This document shows positions 1-6,200 of a stretch of 6,279 nt of DNA, one piece after another. Positions within the stretch are counted from its first letter, which is position 1; every line of letters begins with the position of its first letter. The DNA is from an uncultured Acidimicrobiales bacterium (GTDB lineage: Bacteria > Actinomycetota > Acidimicrobiia > Acidimicrobiales > SZUA-35). The notes beneath the pieces are model-generated. The model was given only the letters and a program-made list of their open reading frames with translations, was not told the DNA's origin and ran no database searches. The stretch covers positions 1-6,279 of the forward strand of contig CALJAE010000022.1 in NCBI GenBank assembly GCA_938028175.1. Direction: 5' to 3'. Made by a program: the position numbers and the translations under genes.

Positions 1-814
1 GCTCATCAACAATGAGCCGACCAGAATGATCGACTCTAAGGCCTAGTAAGTCTGCACCCGCAATTGTTTTTGGCGTACGCCCTGCTGCCATTAGAACATA
101 GTTTGCTTTGATGTGTTTGAATGATGAAGTCTCAAGGTCGAGTAAACCGTCTTGCATCTTGGCCTCGGCCAAAGATTCTTCAACAAAAACCTCAACACCC
201 GCCTCAGCCAACAAGTTATGAACGATCTGAGAAGCCTCAGCCTCGAATGTGGGCAACACTCGCTCAGCTAAATCAACAATCGATACTTTGACTCCCGTCT
301 TAGCCATGGCGAGACCGAGTTCACAGCCAATTGGTCCTGCCCCGACAACGCAAATCGATTCTGGTGTGGCTTCTAAGTCCCAAAACGTGTTGGTAGTCAG
401 AACATGAGAGTCCCCAAGACCAGGAACGTCGAGAGCTCTAGGCTCGGAGCCAACGGCTACTACTATCCCTTTCTTTGCCTGAAGAACATTCTCTCCTACC
501 CTGACTTCTGAAGTACTGACTAGTTCGGCGTCGCCGGAGACAAAACGTATTCCCTCTTCTTCCAGCACAGACGGAGACTCAGTTTCACCAATATGGTTGG
601 CCGCTGTATTGGCCCGTTCCAAGCTCTGCTTAAAGTCTGCACCATCTGCGACTGCGGCAATCATTGCTTTCGAGGGTACGCATCCGAAGTACGTGCAATC
701 TCCACCAGGAGCAGCGTTACTTACTAAGACTGCTGATCCTTCTAAGCGTCGAACTTCCCTAACTGCGGCGAGGCCTGCTGCTCCGCCACCTATAACAATT
801 ACGTCAGCTTTCAT
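1..814 (-). CDS. Pyridine nucleotide-disulfide (FAD/NAD) oxidoreductase, class I, 3' end outside window
   Basis: The first 271 residues of a dihydrolipoamide dehydrogenase / mercuric reductase / glutathione reductase-type flavoprotein; the rest lies beyond base 1. Visible: an N-terminal FAD fold with GGGAAG at residues 9-14, the redox disulfide in GGDCTYFGCVPSK (C40 and C45), a second dinucleotide fold GAGPIGCELG at 158-167 whose second strand ends in D181 (acidic, so NADH is likelier than NADPH), and the FAD-contact motif AAGRTP at 243-248. The C-terminal dimerisation domain, with the catalytic His-Glu pair expected in this family, is not in view. The ATG at 814-812 directly follows the trpA TAA with no spacer and in the same frame; a weak AAAGG lies 11 bases upstream, so translation is probably coupled to trpA. 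The GGDC-type disulfide motif differs from the GGTCLNVGC of classical Lpd. The subfamily and substrate (lipoamide, Hg(II), a low-molecular-weight disulfide or quinone) cannot be assigned. The family call is secure, the function is not. Confidence 0.93.
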   Translation of the reverse strand, partial: MKADVIVIGGGAAGLAAVREVRRLEGSAVLVSNAAPGGDCTYFGCVPSKAMIAAVADGADFKQSLERANTAANHIGETESPSVLEEEGIRFVSGDAELVSTSEVRVGENVLQAKKGIVVAVGSEPRALDVPGLGDSHVLTTNTFWDLEATPESICVVGAGPIGCELGLAMAKTGVKVSIVDLAERVLPTFEAEASQIVHNLLAEAGVEVFVEESLAEAKMQDGLLDLETSSFKHIKANYVLMAAGRTPKTIAGADLLGLRVDHSGRLIVDE

Positions 815-1585
815 TTAGTCCAAAGCCTTTCGAATATCAGCGACAAATTCAATAGCACCGTCGATCGAACCGGTATCAAGAATTCTTCTGATAACGGCCG
901 AGCCAACAATCACACCATCTGCCACCTCACACACCTCTTGTGCCTGTTCTGGTGACGATATACCAACGCCGACTAACACTGGTTTGTCTGTCGAGGACTT
1001 AACCCTCCTGGCTATATCCATAGCACTTTGTGCCAGCTCACTACGTTCACCGGTAGTACCGACCAAACCGACACTGTAAACGAAACCTTGTGACGCTTGC
1101 ACTATCTGCTTGAGCCGTTCATCGCTAGAAGTCGGAGCCGCAAGCAGAATCGAATCGATATCGCGAGCGTTGGCCTGCTTAGTCCACTCATGTGATTCTT
1201 CTAGTGATAGATCCGGCAAGATCGTGCCAGTGACCCCAGCTTTGGCTAACTCTTTTGCAAAGTTTTCATGCCCCATCTGAAAACAGATGTTGTAGTAAGT
1301 CATAGCAATCAGTGGGACATCGACATCGAGCTGTGAAAGGGCTGCGAGCACCTCCTGTGGCGTCACGCCGGCATCCAACGCTTTGGAAGATGACTCTTGG
1401 ATTGTCGGACCGTCCATAACCGGATCGCTAAACGGTATGCCTATCTCAATTGCATCTGCTCCGGCCTCTGCCAGGCCGCCAACAAGCTCAGTCCAATTCT
1501 CAGGGTAACCGCCTGTGATATAAGGAACCAGCAGCTTTCGTCCGCCAGCTCTGAGATCTGTGAGGTGTTGCTCAAGTGGGTTCAT
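815..1585 (-). CDS. trpA: Tryptophan synthase alpha chain
   Basis: Cleaves indole-3-glycerol phosphate to indole and glyceraldehyde 3-phosphate; indole is channelled to TrpB in the cytoplasmic alpha2-beta2 complex. The 256 residues form a complete TIM barrel of normal length. Catalytic residues are E47 (in AIEIGIPFSDP) and D58 (in VMDGP), matching Glu49 and Asp60 of the enterobacterial enzyme. The phosphate-binding end is seen at GVGISSPEQ (206-214) and VIVGSAV (225-231). The VMDGPTIQ form is common in actinobacterial TrpA. Two loop positions depart from the usual pattern: YYNI at 97-100, where YYNP is typical, and PDLS at 124-127, where PDLP is typical. The ATG at 1585 lies 6 bases after the trpB stop without a strong Shine-Dalgarno, so coupling to trpB is likely. 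The TAA stop abuts the next ATG. Identification is firm. Confidence 0.98.
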   Translation of the reverse strand: MNPLEQHLTDLRAGGRKLLVPYITGGYPENWTELVGGLAEAGADAIEIGIPFSDPVMDGPTIQESSSKALDAGVTPQEVLAALSQLDVDVPLIAMTYYNICFQMGHENFAKELAKAGVTGTILPDLSLEESHEWTKQANARDIDSILLAAPTSSDERLKQIVQASQGFVYSVGLVGTTGERSELAQSAMDIARRVKSSTDKPVLVGVGISSPEQAQEVCEVADGVIVGSAVIRRILDTGSIDGAIEFVADIRKALD

Positions 1586-1591
1586 CTTCGG

Positions 1592-2788
1592 TTACTTTCG
1601 CATGGTGGCTAAGGCTTGTGGGTCACCGGCCTTGATTGCCTGAACTTGGGCCACATCTTTGTCGCCTCTACCACTAAGGTTCAACAAGACGGTCTGTCCT
1701 TTGAGTTCTTCTGCTTGGCGAATAATCCAAGCGAGACCATGGGCGGGTTCTAGTGCTGGAATTATCCCTTCGGTTTGGGCTAGCCTTTCGAATGCTGCTA
1801 GAACTTCAGTATCATTAACTGACTCATACTTGGCTTGTCCAGACTCAGCCAGGTAAGCATGCTCTGGCCCAACTCCTGGATAGTCAAGACCAGCTGATAC
1901 AGAGTGAGCCTCGAGCACTTGGCCTGCGGCGTCTTGCATTAGGAATGACTTAGATCCGTGCACCACTCCTGGTTCGCCACTACCGATAGCGGCACCACCT
2001 TCTGGTTCGACACCAACTAGCTGAGCATCGGTTCCCACAAACCCCGAGAATATGCCAATAGCATTTGACCCACCACCAACACATGCCACGACATAGTCTG
2101 GATCGCCGCCGAGTAGCTGTTTGCATTGAGCTGACGCTTCATTACCTATAACGCTGTGGAACTCACGAACCATATGCGGATATGGGTGTGGGCCCATGCA
2201 CGAGCCGAGACAGTAATAGGTTGTCTCAACGCTTCCGACCCAGTCTCGCATCGCTTCGTTGACAGCGTCTTTAAGTGTTTTTGAGCCCGAGACAGCTGGT
2301 CGCACTTCGGCACCAAGCAGCTCCATTCGAAAAACATTTAGAGCTTGTCGTTCGATATCGACTTCGCCCATATAAACGACGCACTCCAGCCCAAAGTAGG
2401 CAGCAGCTGTTGCAGTTGCTACCCCGTGTTGGCCTGCGCCAGTTTCGGCAACGATACGTTTCTTGCCCATTCGCTTTGCCAAGAGGGTTTGTCCGAGGAC
2501 ATTGTTGATCTTGTGGGAGCCTGTGTGGTTAAGGTCTTCTCTTTTCAGCAGTAGGCGAAGCCCTAGTTCTTCCGATAGCGAATAACATTCGGTAATTTCT
2601 GAGGGTCTACCGCCGTAGTTCGACAGCAACGCTTCGAATTCTGAGCGAAACGACGGATCGGCCCATGCCTCATTAAATGCATCCTCTAGCTCCATGCACG
2701 CTGGTACGAGAGTTTCTGGTACAAATCTGCCACCAAACTCGCCAAAGCGTCCGTCAACGGGATTACTCAGGTTACCTGAACTAGTCAT
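1592..2788 (-). CDS. trpB: Tryptophan synthase beta chain (PLP enzyme)
   Basis: Condenses indole with L-serine to give L-tryptophan, using pyridoxal phosphate. The 398 residues match the TrpB1 type that partners TrpA. Visible: N-terminal GRFGEFGGRFVPE (13-25); the PLP lysine K93 in HTGSHKINN; catalytic E115 in ETGAGQHG; the GPHPYP segment (199-204); the PLP-phosphate glycine loop GGGSNAIG (238-245); LDYPGVGPEH (301-310), whose Asp belongs to the COMM-domain switch region; E347 in GIIPALE; and SGRGDKD (372-378), whose Ser faces the PLP ring nitrogen. The whole catalytic set is intact. Two cysteines (C193, C197) sit in the segment before GPHPYP, where hydrophobic residues are more usual. The ATG at 2788 lies 4 bases after the trpF TAG; no good ribosome site is visible, so coupling from trpF is likely. 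TrpA directly downstream completes the synthase. Confidence 0.98.
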   Translation of the reverse strand: MTSSGNLSNPVDGRFGEFGGRFVPETLVPACMELEDAFNEAWADPSFRSEFEALLSNYGGRPSEITECYSLSEELGLRLLLKREDLNHTGSHKINNVLGQTLLAKRMGKKRIVAETGAGQHGVATATAAAYFGLECVVYMGEVDIERQALNVFRMELLGAEVRPAVSGSKTLKDAVNEAMRDWVGSVETTYYCLGSCMGPHPYPHMVREFHSVIGNEASAQCKQLLGGDPDYVVACVGGGSNAIGIFSGFVGTDAQLVGVEPEGGAAIGSGEPGVVHGSKSFLMQDAAGQVLEAHSVSAGLDYPGVGPEHAYLAESGQAKYESVNDTEVLAAFERLAQTEGIIPALEPAHGLAWIIRQAEELKGQTVLLNLSGRGDKDVAQVQAIKAGDPQALATMRK

Positions 2789-2792
2789 CTGG

Positions 2793-3398
2793 CTAGTCTA
2801 GATCTAGGGCCGCCCGTGCGCTGTGAATGAATGAAGCAACTTTGTCAGCGTCTTTTTGGCGAGGATCCGCCCCACACACTCCTGAAGATACGTCGACACC
2901 AAACGGTCGAACCGCTCGCACTGCATCTGCAACGTTTTCGGGGTTCAAGCCGCCGGCAATGACCATTTTGGCTTCGTTCTGTTGAAGTGTTGAATGATCA
3001 AATAGCTGCCCGCTTCCTGGCTCGGCTGAGTCCACGATGAAGACGTTGTCTCCAGACGTAGCTTTCTGAATCTCTGGGTCATCAAACGAATAAGCAACTA
3101 TGACATTCAGCTTTTCCGAAATCGCAGCGACCGCCGCTGGCGAAGTATGGTGTAGCTGAACAGTTGTCAAACCAATCTCTTGTGCAAGCTTGATTACTTC
3201 GTTCGGGTCTTCAATGGCCCTAAACACGCCCACCAGTTTTTCTCCCGCTAACTCACGAATTTTGATTGCTTCGCCAATGTCAATCTTCCTGGCGGCTTCT
3301 GACAACACAACCCCGATAGCACTTGCACCAGCGTCGAGTGCGACTTGTGCGTCTTCTACATTGGTTATCCCACAGATCTTTACGAATAACTCACTCAT
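2793..3398 (-). CDS. trpF: N-(5'-phosphoribosyl)anthranilate isomerase
   Basis: Isomerises phosphoribosylanthranilate to CdRP (Amadori rearrangement), the third step of tryptophan synthesis. The 201 residues match stand-alone TrpF. N-terminal VKICGIT gives the general base C9; IVDS supplies the general acid D123; R37 is in the position of the conserved phosphate/active-site Arg. The barrel continues with PGSGQLFD (127-134), a glycine-rich IAGGLNPENV (147-156) and GVDVSSGV (167-174). The motif around R37 is degenerate (VVLSEAAR rather than VF-x-SxR), QLHH (81-84) replaces the usual QLHG, and SGVC (172-175) replaces SGVE, so this is a diverged but apparently complete enzyme. Its ATG overlaps the preceding stop by four bases (ATGA, 3395-3398). 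TrpF precedes trpB and trpA, but no trpC lies between, although TrpC performs the next step. Many actinobacteria lack trpF and use PriA instead, so a dedicated copy is informative. Confidence 0.96.
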   Translation of the reverse strand: MSELFVKICGITNVEDAQVALDAGASAIGVVLSEAARKIDIGEAIKIRELAGEKLVGVFRAIEDPNEVIKLAQEIGLTTVQLHHTSPAAVAAISEKLNVIVAYSFDDPEIQKATSGDNVFIVDSAEPGSGQLFDHSTLQQNEAKMVIAGGLNPENVADAVRAVRPFGVDVSSGVCGADPRQKDADKVASFIHSARAALDLD

Positions 3399-3907
3399 TC
3401 GTCGTCGGCTTTCTTAAGAAGTTCGCCAACGGTGGTATCGACATTCCATTTGTCTACGGGCTTGTGATGATCGGCTGCCCAATCGACCACTAGTTGACGC
3501 GCTCCAACAGAGGTTAGCTTTTCGGAACCTAATTCTGGGTGCATTCTGTATCTGGCTAGTCGGCCCAAATATCCTTGTTTCTCTCTCCACCCAGCTGGAA
3601 GTTTGCTCCCAGCAAGAGTTGCTATCACTCTTGACATGGTGTCTAACTGTAGATCGATCTTGCCGCAGTCATGTAGAAGCGCTGCTGCAATAAAGCCATC
3701 AGGAACTGTGTCGAGCTGACCACTAAAATTTTCTGCTCGTTTTGCTACTCCGTAGGTGTGGCGCTTATCGGCGGTGTTGAAACCGTTCCACACCGATAGC
3801 TCACCTTCGGTCAGATGTGGTTTAACCCATTCCAACTCGGTGGCGCTAAGCTTCTTAGCCATAACTGAGCCGAAGAAACGTTTCACGAGATGGACGACTT
3901 CAGACAA
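3395..3907 (-). CDS. Small HD-domain metal-dependent phosphohydrolase-like protein
   Basis: A 170-residue protein that is almost entirely an HD domain. The likely metal ligands are in order: H50 (KRHTYGVAKR), the H79-D80 doublet (ALLHDCGKID), H123 (RMHPELGSEKL), H147-H148 (WAADHHKP) and an Asp in the terminal KADDE (D168 or D169). This H...HD...H...HH...D series resembles the ligand order of HD-GYP phosphodiesterases, but no GYP motif follows the HH. Such proteins hydrolyse nucleotides, cyclic dinucleotides or other phosphoesters; the substrate cannot be read from the sequence. No signal peptide or membrane segment is seen, so it is cytoplasmic. The start is TTG at 3907-3905, chosen because a clean AGGAG lies six bases upstream inside the NUDIX tail. 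The first ATG (residue 16) has no such site. The protein ends two or so residues after the last presumed ligand, where its TGA overlaps the trpF ATG. Fold confident, function unknown. Confidence 0.88.
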   Translation of the reverse strand: MSEVVHLVKRFFGSVMAKKLSATELEWVKPHLTEGELSVWNGFNTADKRHTYGVAKRAENFSGQLDTVPDGFIAAALLHDCGKIDLQLDTMSRVIATLAGSKLPAGWREKQGYLGRLARYRMHPELGSEKLTSVGARQLVVDWAADHHKPVDKWNVDTTVGELLKKADDE

Positions 3908-3910
3908 TGA

Positions 3911-4507
3911 CTACTCCTGTAGCCTGGCCGCTGCCAAGATTCCAACAACAGTCTTAGCATCGGTGATTCGACGATCTTCGACCATCGCCACTGCCTCTGC
4001 CAAAGAAAAGCTAGCAACAGTCATTGCTTCTTCTTCTGGCCCATCTAGATTCTGAGGCACAGATGACAAGCCTGTCGCTAGGAATATCTCACAGAATTCA
4101 TCGGAGAATCCAGCTGACTGGTAAATCCCTGAGAGTGGAACAAACGTTTCTGCCGCTAGACCTGCCTCTTCTGCCAGCTCTCTACTTGCTGTTTCTACTG
4201 CTGGTTCGCCGGGGACATCGACTTTTCCTGCGGGGATCTCCCAAATATTGCCATCAACTGGGGCTCGGTACTGGTTTACCAGAGTGATGTTGTTGTCTCC
4301 ATCGAGGGCGACGATAGCTACAGCCCCAGGGTGTTGCACGACGTCTCTTGAATACTCGTTGCCCGCATTGTCGATAATGGTGCGATCAATCAGGCTTACA
4401 ACATTGGCCGTATATCCAGGTGAGTCTTTTACTGCTTCGAAGTCTTCTGAGGCCGTTACACCCCTCGATTCGTTGTGGGGAGACTTATTGTGGGGTGATT
4501 GTGACAT
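3911..4507 (-). CDS. NUDIX hydrolase, ADP-ribose pyrophosphatase-like
   Basis: Likely hydrolyses ADP-ribose or a related nucleoside diphosphate sugar to AMP plus sugar phosphate, a cytoplasmic clean-up reaction. Of 198 residues, the core runs from about 30 to 190. WEIPAGK at 89-95 leads into the Nudix box (94-117), which ends RELAEEAGL; R109, E110, E113 and E114 supply the metal site. The box has six rather than five residues between its first Gly (94) and Glu (101). That variant also occurs in the M. tuberculosis ADP-ribose hydrolase Rv1700, which likewise follows pyrG. SAGFSDEFCEIFLA (131-144) is the typical ADPRase segment after the box. The first 20 or so residues are a polar, probably disordered tail with a two-copy SPHNK/SPHNE repeat. 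The ATG at 4507 is the only sensible start; TAAGG of the pyrG stop lies about eight bases upstream as a modest ribosome site. Substrate specificity is by homology only. Confidence 0.93.
   Translation of the reverse strand: MSQSPHNKSPHNESRGVTASEDFEAVKDSPGYTANVVSLIDRTIIDNAGNEYSRDVVQHPGAVAIVALDGDNNITLVNQYRAPVDGNIWEIPAGKVDVPGEPAVETASRELAEEAGLAAETFVPLSGIYQSAGFSDEFCEIFLATGLSSVPQNLDGPEEEAMTVASFSLAEAVAMVEDRRITDAKTVVGILAAARLQE
3914..3918 (-). promoter_or_regulatory. Ribosome binding site deciding the HD-protein TTG start
   Basis: AGGAG six bases before the TTG at 3907, embedded in the last codons of the NUDIX gene (CAG GAG TAG). It favours the TTG over the in-frame ATG 15 codons downstream, which has no comparable site. 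Confidence 0.75.
4469..4498 (-). repeat. Two-copy 15-bp tandem repeat at the NUDIX N terminus
   Basis: Two adjacent 15-base units (4498-4484 and 4483-4469) encode SPHNK and SPHNE at residues 4-13. The core CCCCACAA is identical in both. It keeps the reading frame and lies in the polar tail ahead of the catalytic domain, so it looks like a small local duplication without obvious function. Confidence 0.7.
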
Positions 4508-4517
4508 CTGGCGAGCC

Positions 4518-6200
4518 TTAGCTTCGCTCGTGTAGTTGTTCTGATTCAGTAGCTACAAGATCAATTGGTTTCTCATAACGTTCCGGGTTCCGCTTCATTG
4601 CTTGATTAAGCGAGGCTTCTACCAGTCCGTCAAAGAGTGGAGCTGGTCGATCTGGCCGACTCTTTAACTCTGGGTGGGCCTGAGTCCCGATCCAGAATGG
4701 GTGATCTGGGAGTTCAATAAACTCGACTAGCTGTCCGTCTGGCGACAACCCTGAACAAGACAAGCCTTGTTCGCTGAACTGGTCAACGTGCTTGGCGGAG
4801 AACTCGTAGCGGTGACGGTGGCGTTCTGAAACCACTGAGTCGCCGTAGATCTTTGCTACCTGTGACTCTGGATCAAGTTTCGCTACGTAGGCTCCGAGCC
4901 GCATGGTGCCACCCATGTCGGTAACTTCTTTCTGCGACTCCATCAAGTCAATTACTGGATGAGGAGTTATACGATCTGCGGTATTGAACTCAGATGAGTA
5001 AGCATCCTCTAAGCCGACGACATTTCGGGCATAGTCAATAACCATTGCCTGCATACCGAGACACAGACCTAGTGTCGGAATGTTGTTCTCACGAGCATAT
5101 GTTGCGGCCGCTATCTTGCCCTGCACACCTCGTTCGCCGAAACCACCTGGCAAAACAATACCGTCGAGGCCGGCTAGGGCTTCATCGATTAGCATTCCTT
5201 CTACTCGGTCTGAGAGTATCCACTTAATTTCGATATCTACTTCGTGCTTAAACGATGCATGGCGCAATGCTTCGGCAACAGACAGGTAAGCGTCATGAAG
5301 TGTTACGTACTTTCCGATGACACCAATTTTGAGAGGCTTCCAAACACCTTCGACAGAATCAACCAGGGACTGCCATTCGGTAAGATCTGGTTCGTTGTCT
5401 GGCAACTCTAGAGTCTTGCAAACATAGTCGTCTAGACCGGCTTCGTGCATTCCTAGTGGAATCTCATATAGAGAGTCAGCGTCTGGAGCGCTAATAACGC
5501 CGTCTAATGGGACATCGCAGAGGCTTGAGATCTTACTCATTAGGTTCTGCTGAATCGGACGATCTGAGCGAAGGACTATTACGTCTGGCTGGATACCACG
5601 ACTGCGTAGCTCGGTTACCGAGTGCTGTGTTGGCTTGGTTTTTAGCTCACCGGCGGGGCCAATAAACGGAATCAACGTGACATGCACGTAGCAAACGTTT
5701 TCTTTGCCGACATCAAGTCGAAATTGTCGGATTGCTTCTAAGAATGGAAGGATCTCGATGTCACCAACGGTTCCACCGACCTCGGTAATCACTACATCTA
5801 TATCGTCTGAAGCTAGTGCTGAGATTCGCTTCTTGATTTCATCTGTAATATGAGGGATAACTTGTACAGTTTTGCCGAGATAGTCGCCTCGTCGTTCTGC
5901 TGCAATTACCGACGAGTAAATAGAACCCGTTGTGGCATTCGATGCTTGTGTGAGGCTCTCATCAACAAAGCGTTCGTAGTGTCCGAGGTCTAAGTCGGTT
6001 TCGCCGCCGTCGTCGGTGACGTATACCTCGCCGTGCTCGAATGGGTTCATGGTGCCTGGGTCAACGTTGAGATAAGGGTCAAGCTTTTGGATGACTACCT
6101 TCAAGCCCTTGGATTTTAAGAGTCTTCCAAGCGAGGCTGCTGTCAGCCCTTTCCCGAGTGAACTAGTCACTCCCCCAGTAACAAAAATGTGTTTTGACAC
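4518..6200 (-). CDS. pyrG: CTP synthase (glutamine-hydrolysing)
   Basis: Makes CTP from UTP, ATP and glutamine, the last step of pyrimidine nucleotide synthesis; cytoplasmic tetramer or filament. The 560 residues are full length. Synthetase domain (about 1-270): KHIFVTGGVTSSLGKG (3-18) with the ATP loop and K17, QKLDPYLNVDPGTM (38-51), the metal ligand D71 and E140 in TEVGGTVGDIE. Class I glutaminase domain (about 290-540): oxyanion segment PGGFGERG (351-358), nucleophile C380 in GLCLGMQ, and the remaining triad members H509 and E511 in QAHPELKSRP. All key residues are present. The start is GTG at 6200-6198, supported by AGGAG five bases upstream and by alignment to the universal N terminus. 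It is the first complete gene of the cluster; the NUDIX gene begins 10 bases after its TAA. This order matches the actinobacterial pyrG-NUDIX neighbourhood. Confidence 0.99.
   Translation of the reverse strand: MSKHIFVTGGVTSSLGKGLTAASLGRLLKSKGLKVVIQKLDPYLNVDPGTMNPFEHGEVYVTDDGGETDLDLGHYERFVDESLTQASNATTGSIYSSVIAAERRGDYLGKTVQVIPHITDEIKKRISALASDDIDVVITEVGGTVGDIEILPFLEAIRQFRLDVGKENVCYVHVTLIPFIGPAGELKTKPTQHSVTELRSRGIQPDVIVLRSDRPIQQNLMSKISSLCDVPLDGVISAPDADSLYEIPLGMHEAGLDDYVCKTLELPDNEPDLTEWQSLVDSVEGVWKPLKIGVIGKYVTLHDAYLSVAEALRHASFKHEVDIEIKWILSDRVEGMLIDEALAGLDGIVLPGGFGERGVQGKIAAATYARENNIPTLGLCLGMQAMVIDYARNVVGLEDAYSSEFNTADRITPHPVIDLMESQKEVTDMGGTMRLGAYVAKLDPESQVAKIYGDSVVSERHRHRYEFSAKHVDQFSEQGLSCSGLSPDGQLVEFIELPDHPFWIGTQAHPELKSRPDRPAPLFDGLVEASLNQAMKRNPERYEKPIDLVATESEQLHERS

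Larger units (their letters stand above)
1..6200 (-). other. Probable single operon: pyrG-NUDIX-HD-trpF-trpB-trpA-FAD oxidoreductase
   Basis: Seven genes share one strand with gaps of 10, 3, -4, 4, 6 and 0 bases, too short for internal terminators or full intergenic promoters. This implies cotranscription from upstream of pyrG, with any internal trp promoter having to lie inside coding sequence. No trp leader, T-box or attenuator is visible before trpF. The unit continues past base 1. Confidence 0.8.

Noticed and set aside
597..818. Plus-strand 73-codon open frame opposite the flavoprotein start
   Set aside because: Antisense to the conserved FAD-binding and disulfide motifs; no ribosome site or homology signal.
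814..820. A trpA-flavoprotein fusion broken by a stop codon
   Set aside because: TrpA ends at its normal length and the flavoprotein begins with a canonical FAD-fold N terminus at its own ATG, so these are two intact adjacent genes.
2798..2807. Perfect 10-bp palindrome CTAGATCTAG at the trpF end as a possible operator
   Set aside because: Several 10-bp palindromes are expected by chance in 6.3 kb; it encodes the last trpF codons and has no second copy.
3411..3420. Perfect 10-bp palindrome TTCTTAAGAA before trpF as a regulator site
   Set aside because: Also within chance expectation; inside the end of the HD gene with no promoter elements beside it.
3860..3862. ATG at residue 16 as the start of the HD protein
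   Set aside because: No Shine-Dalgarno precedes it, whereas the upstream TTG has AGGAG at ideal spacing and keeps the 3-base gap to the NUDIX gene.
3756..4535. Plus-strand open frames of 87-99 codons opposite the NUDIX and HD genes
   Set aside because: They lie wholly antisense to well-supported genes, show no recognisable domain, and have Leu/Ser/Arg-rich composition typical of reverse-complement reading.
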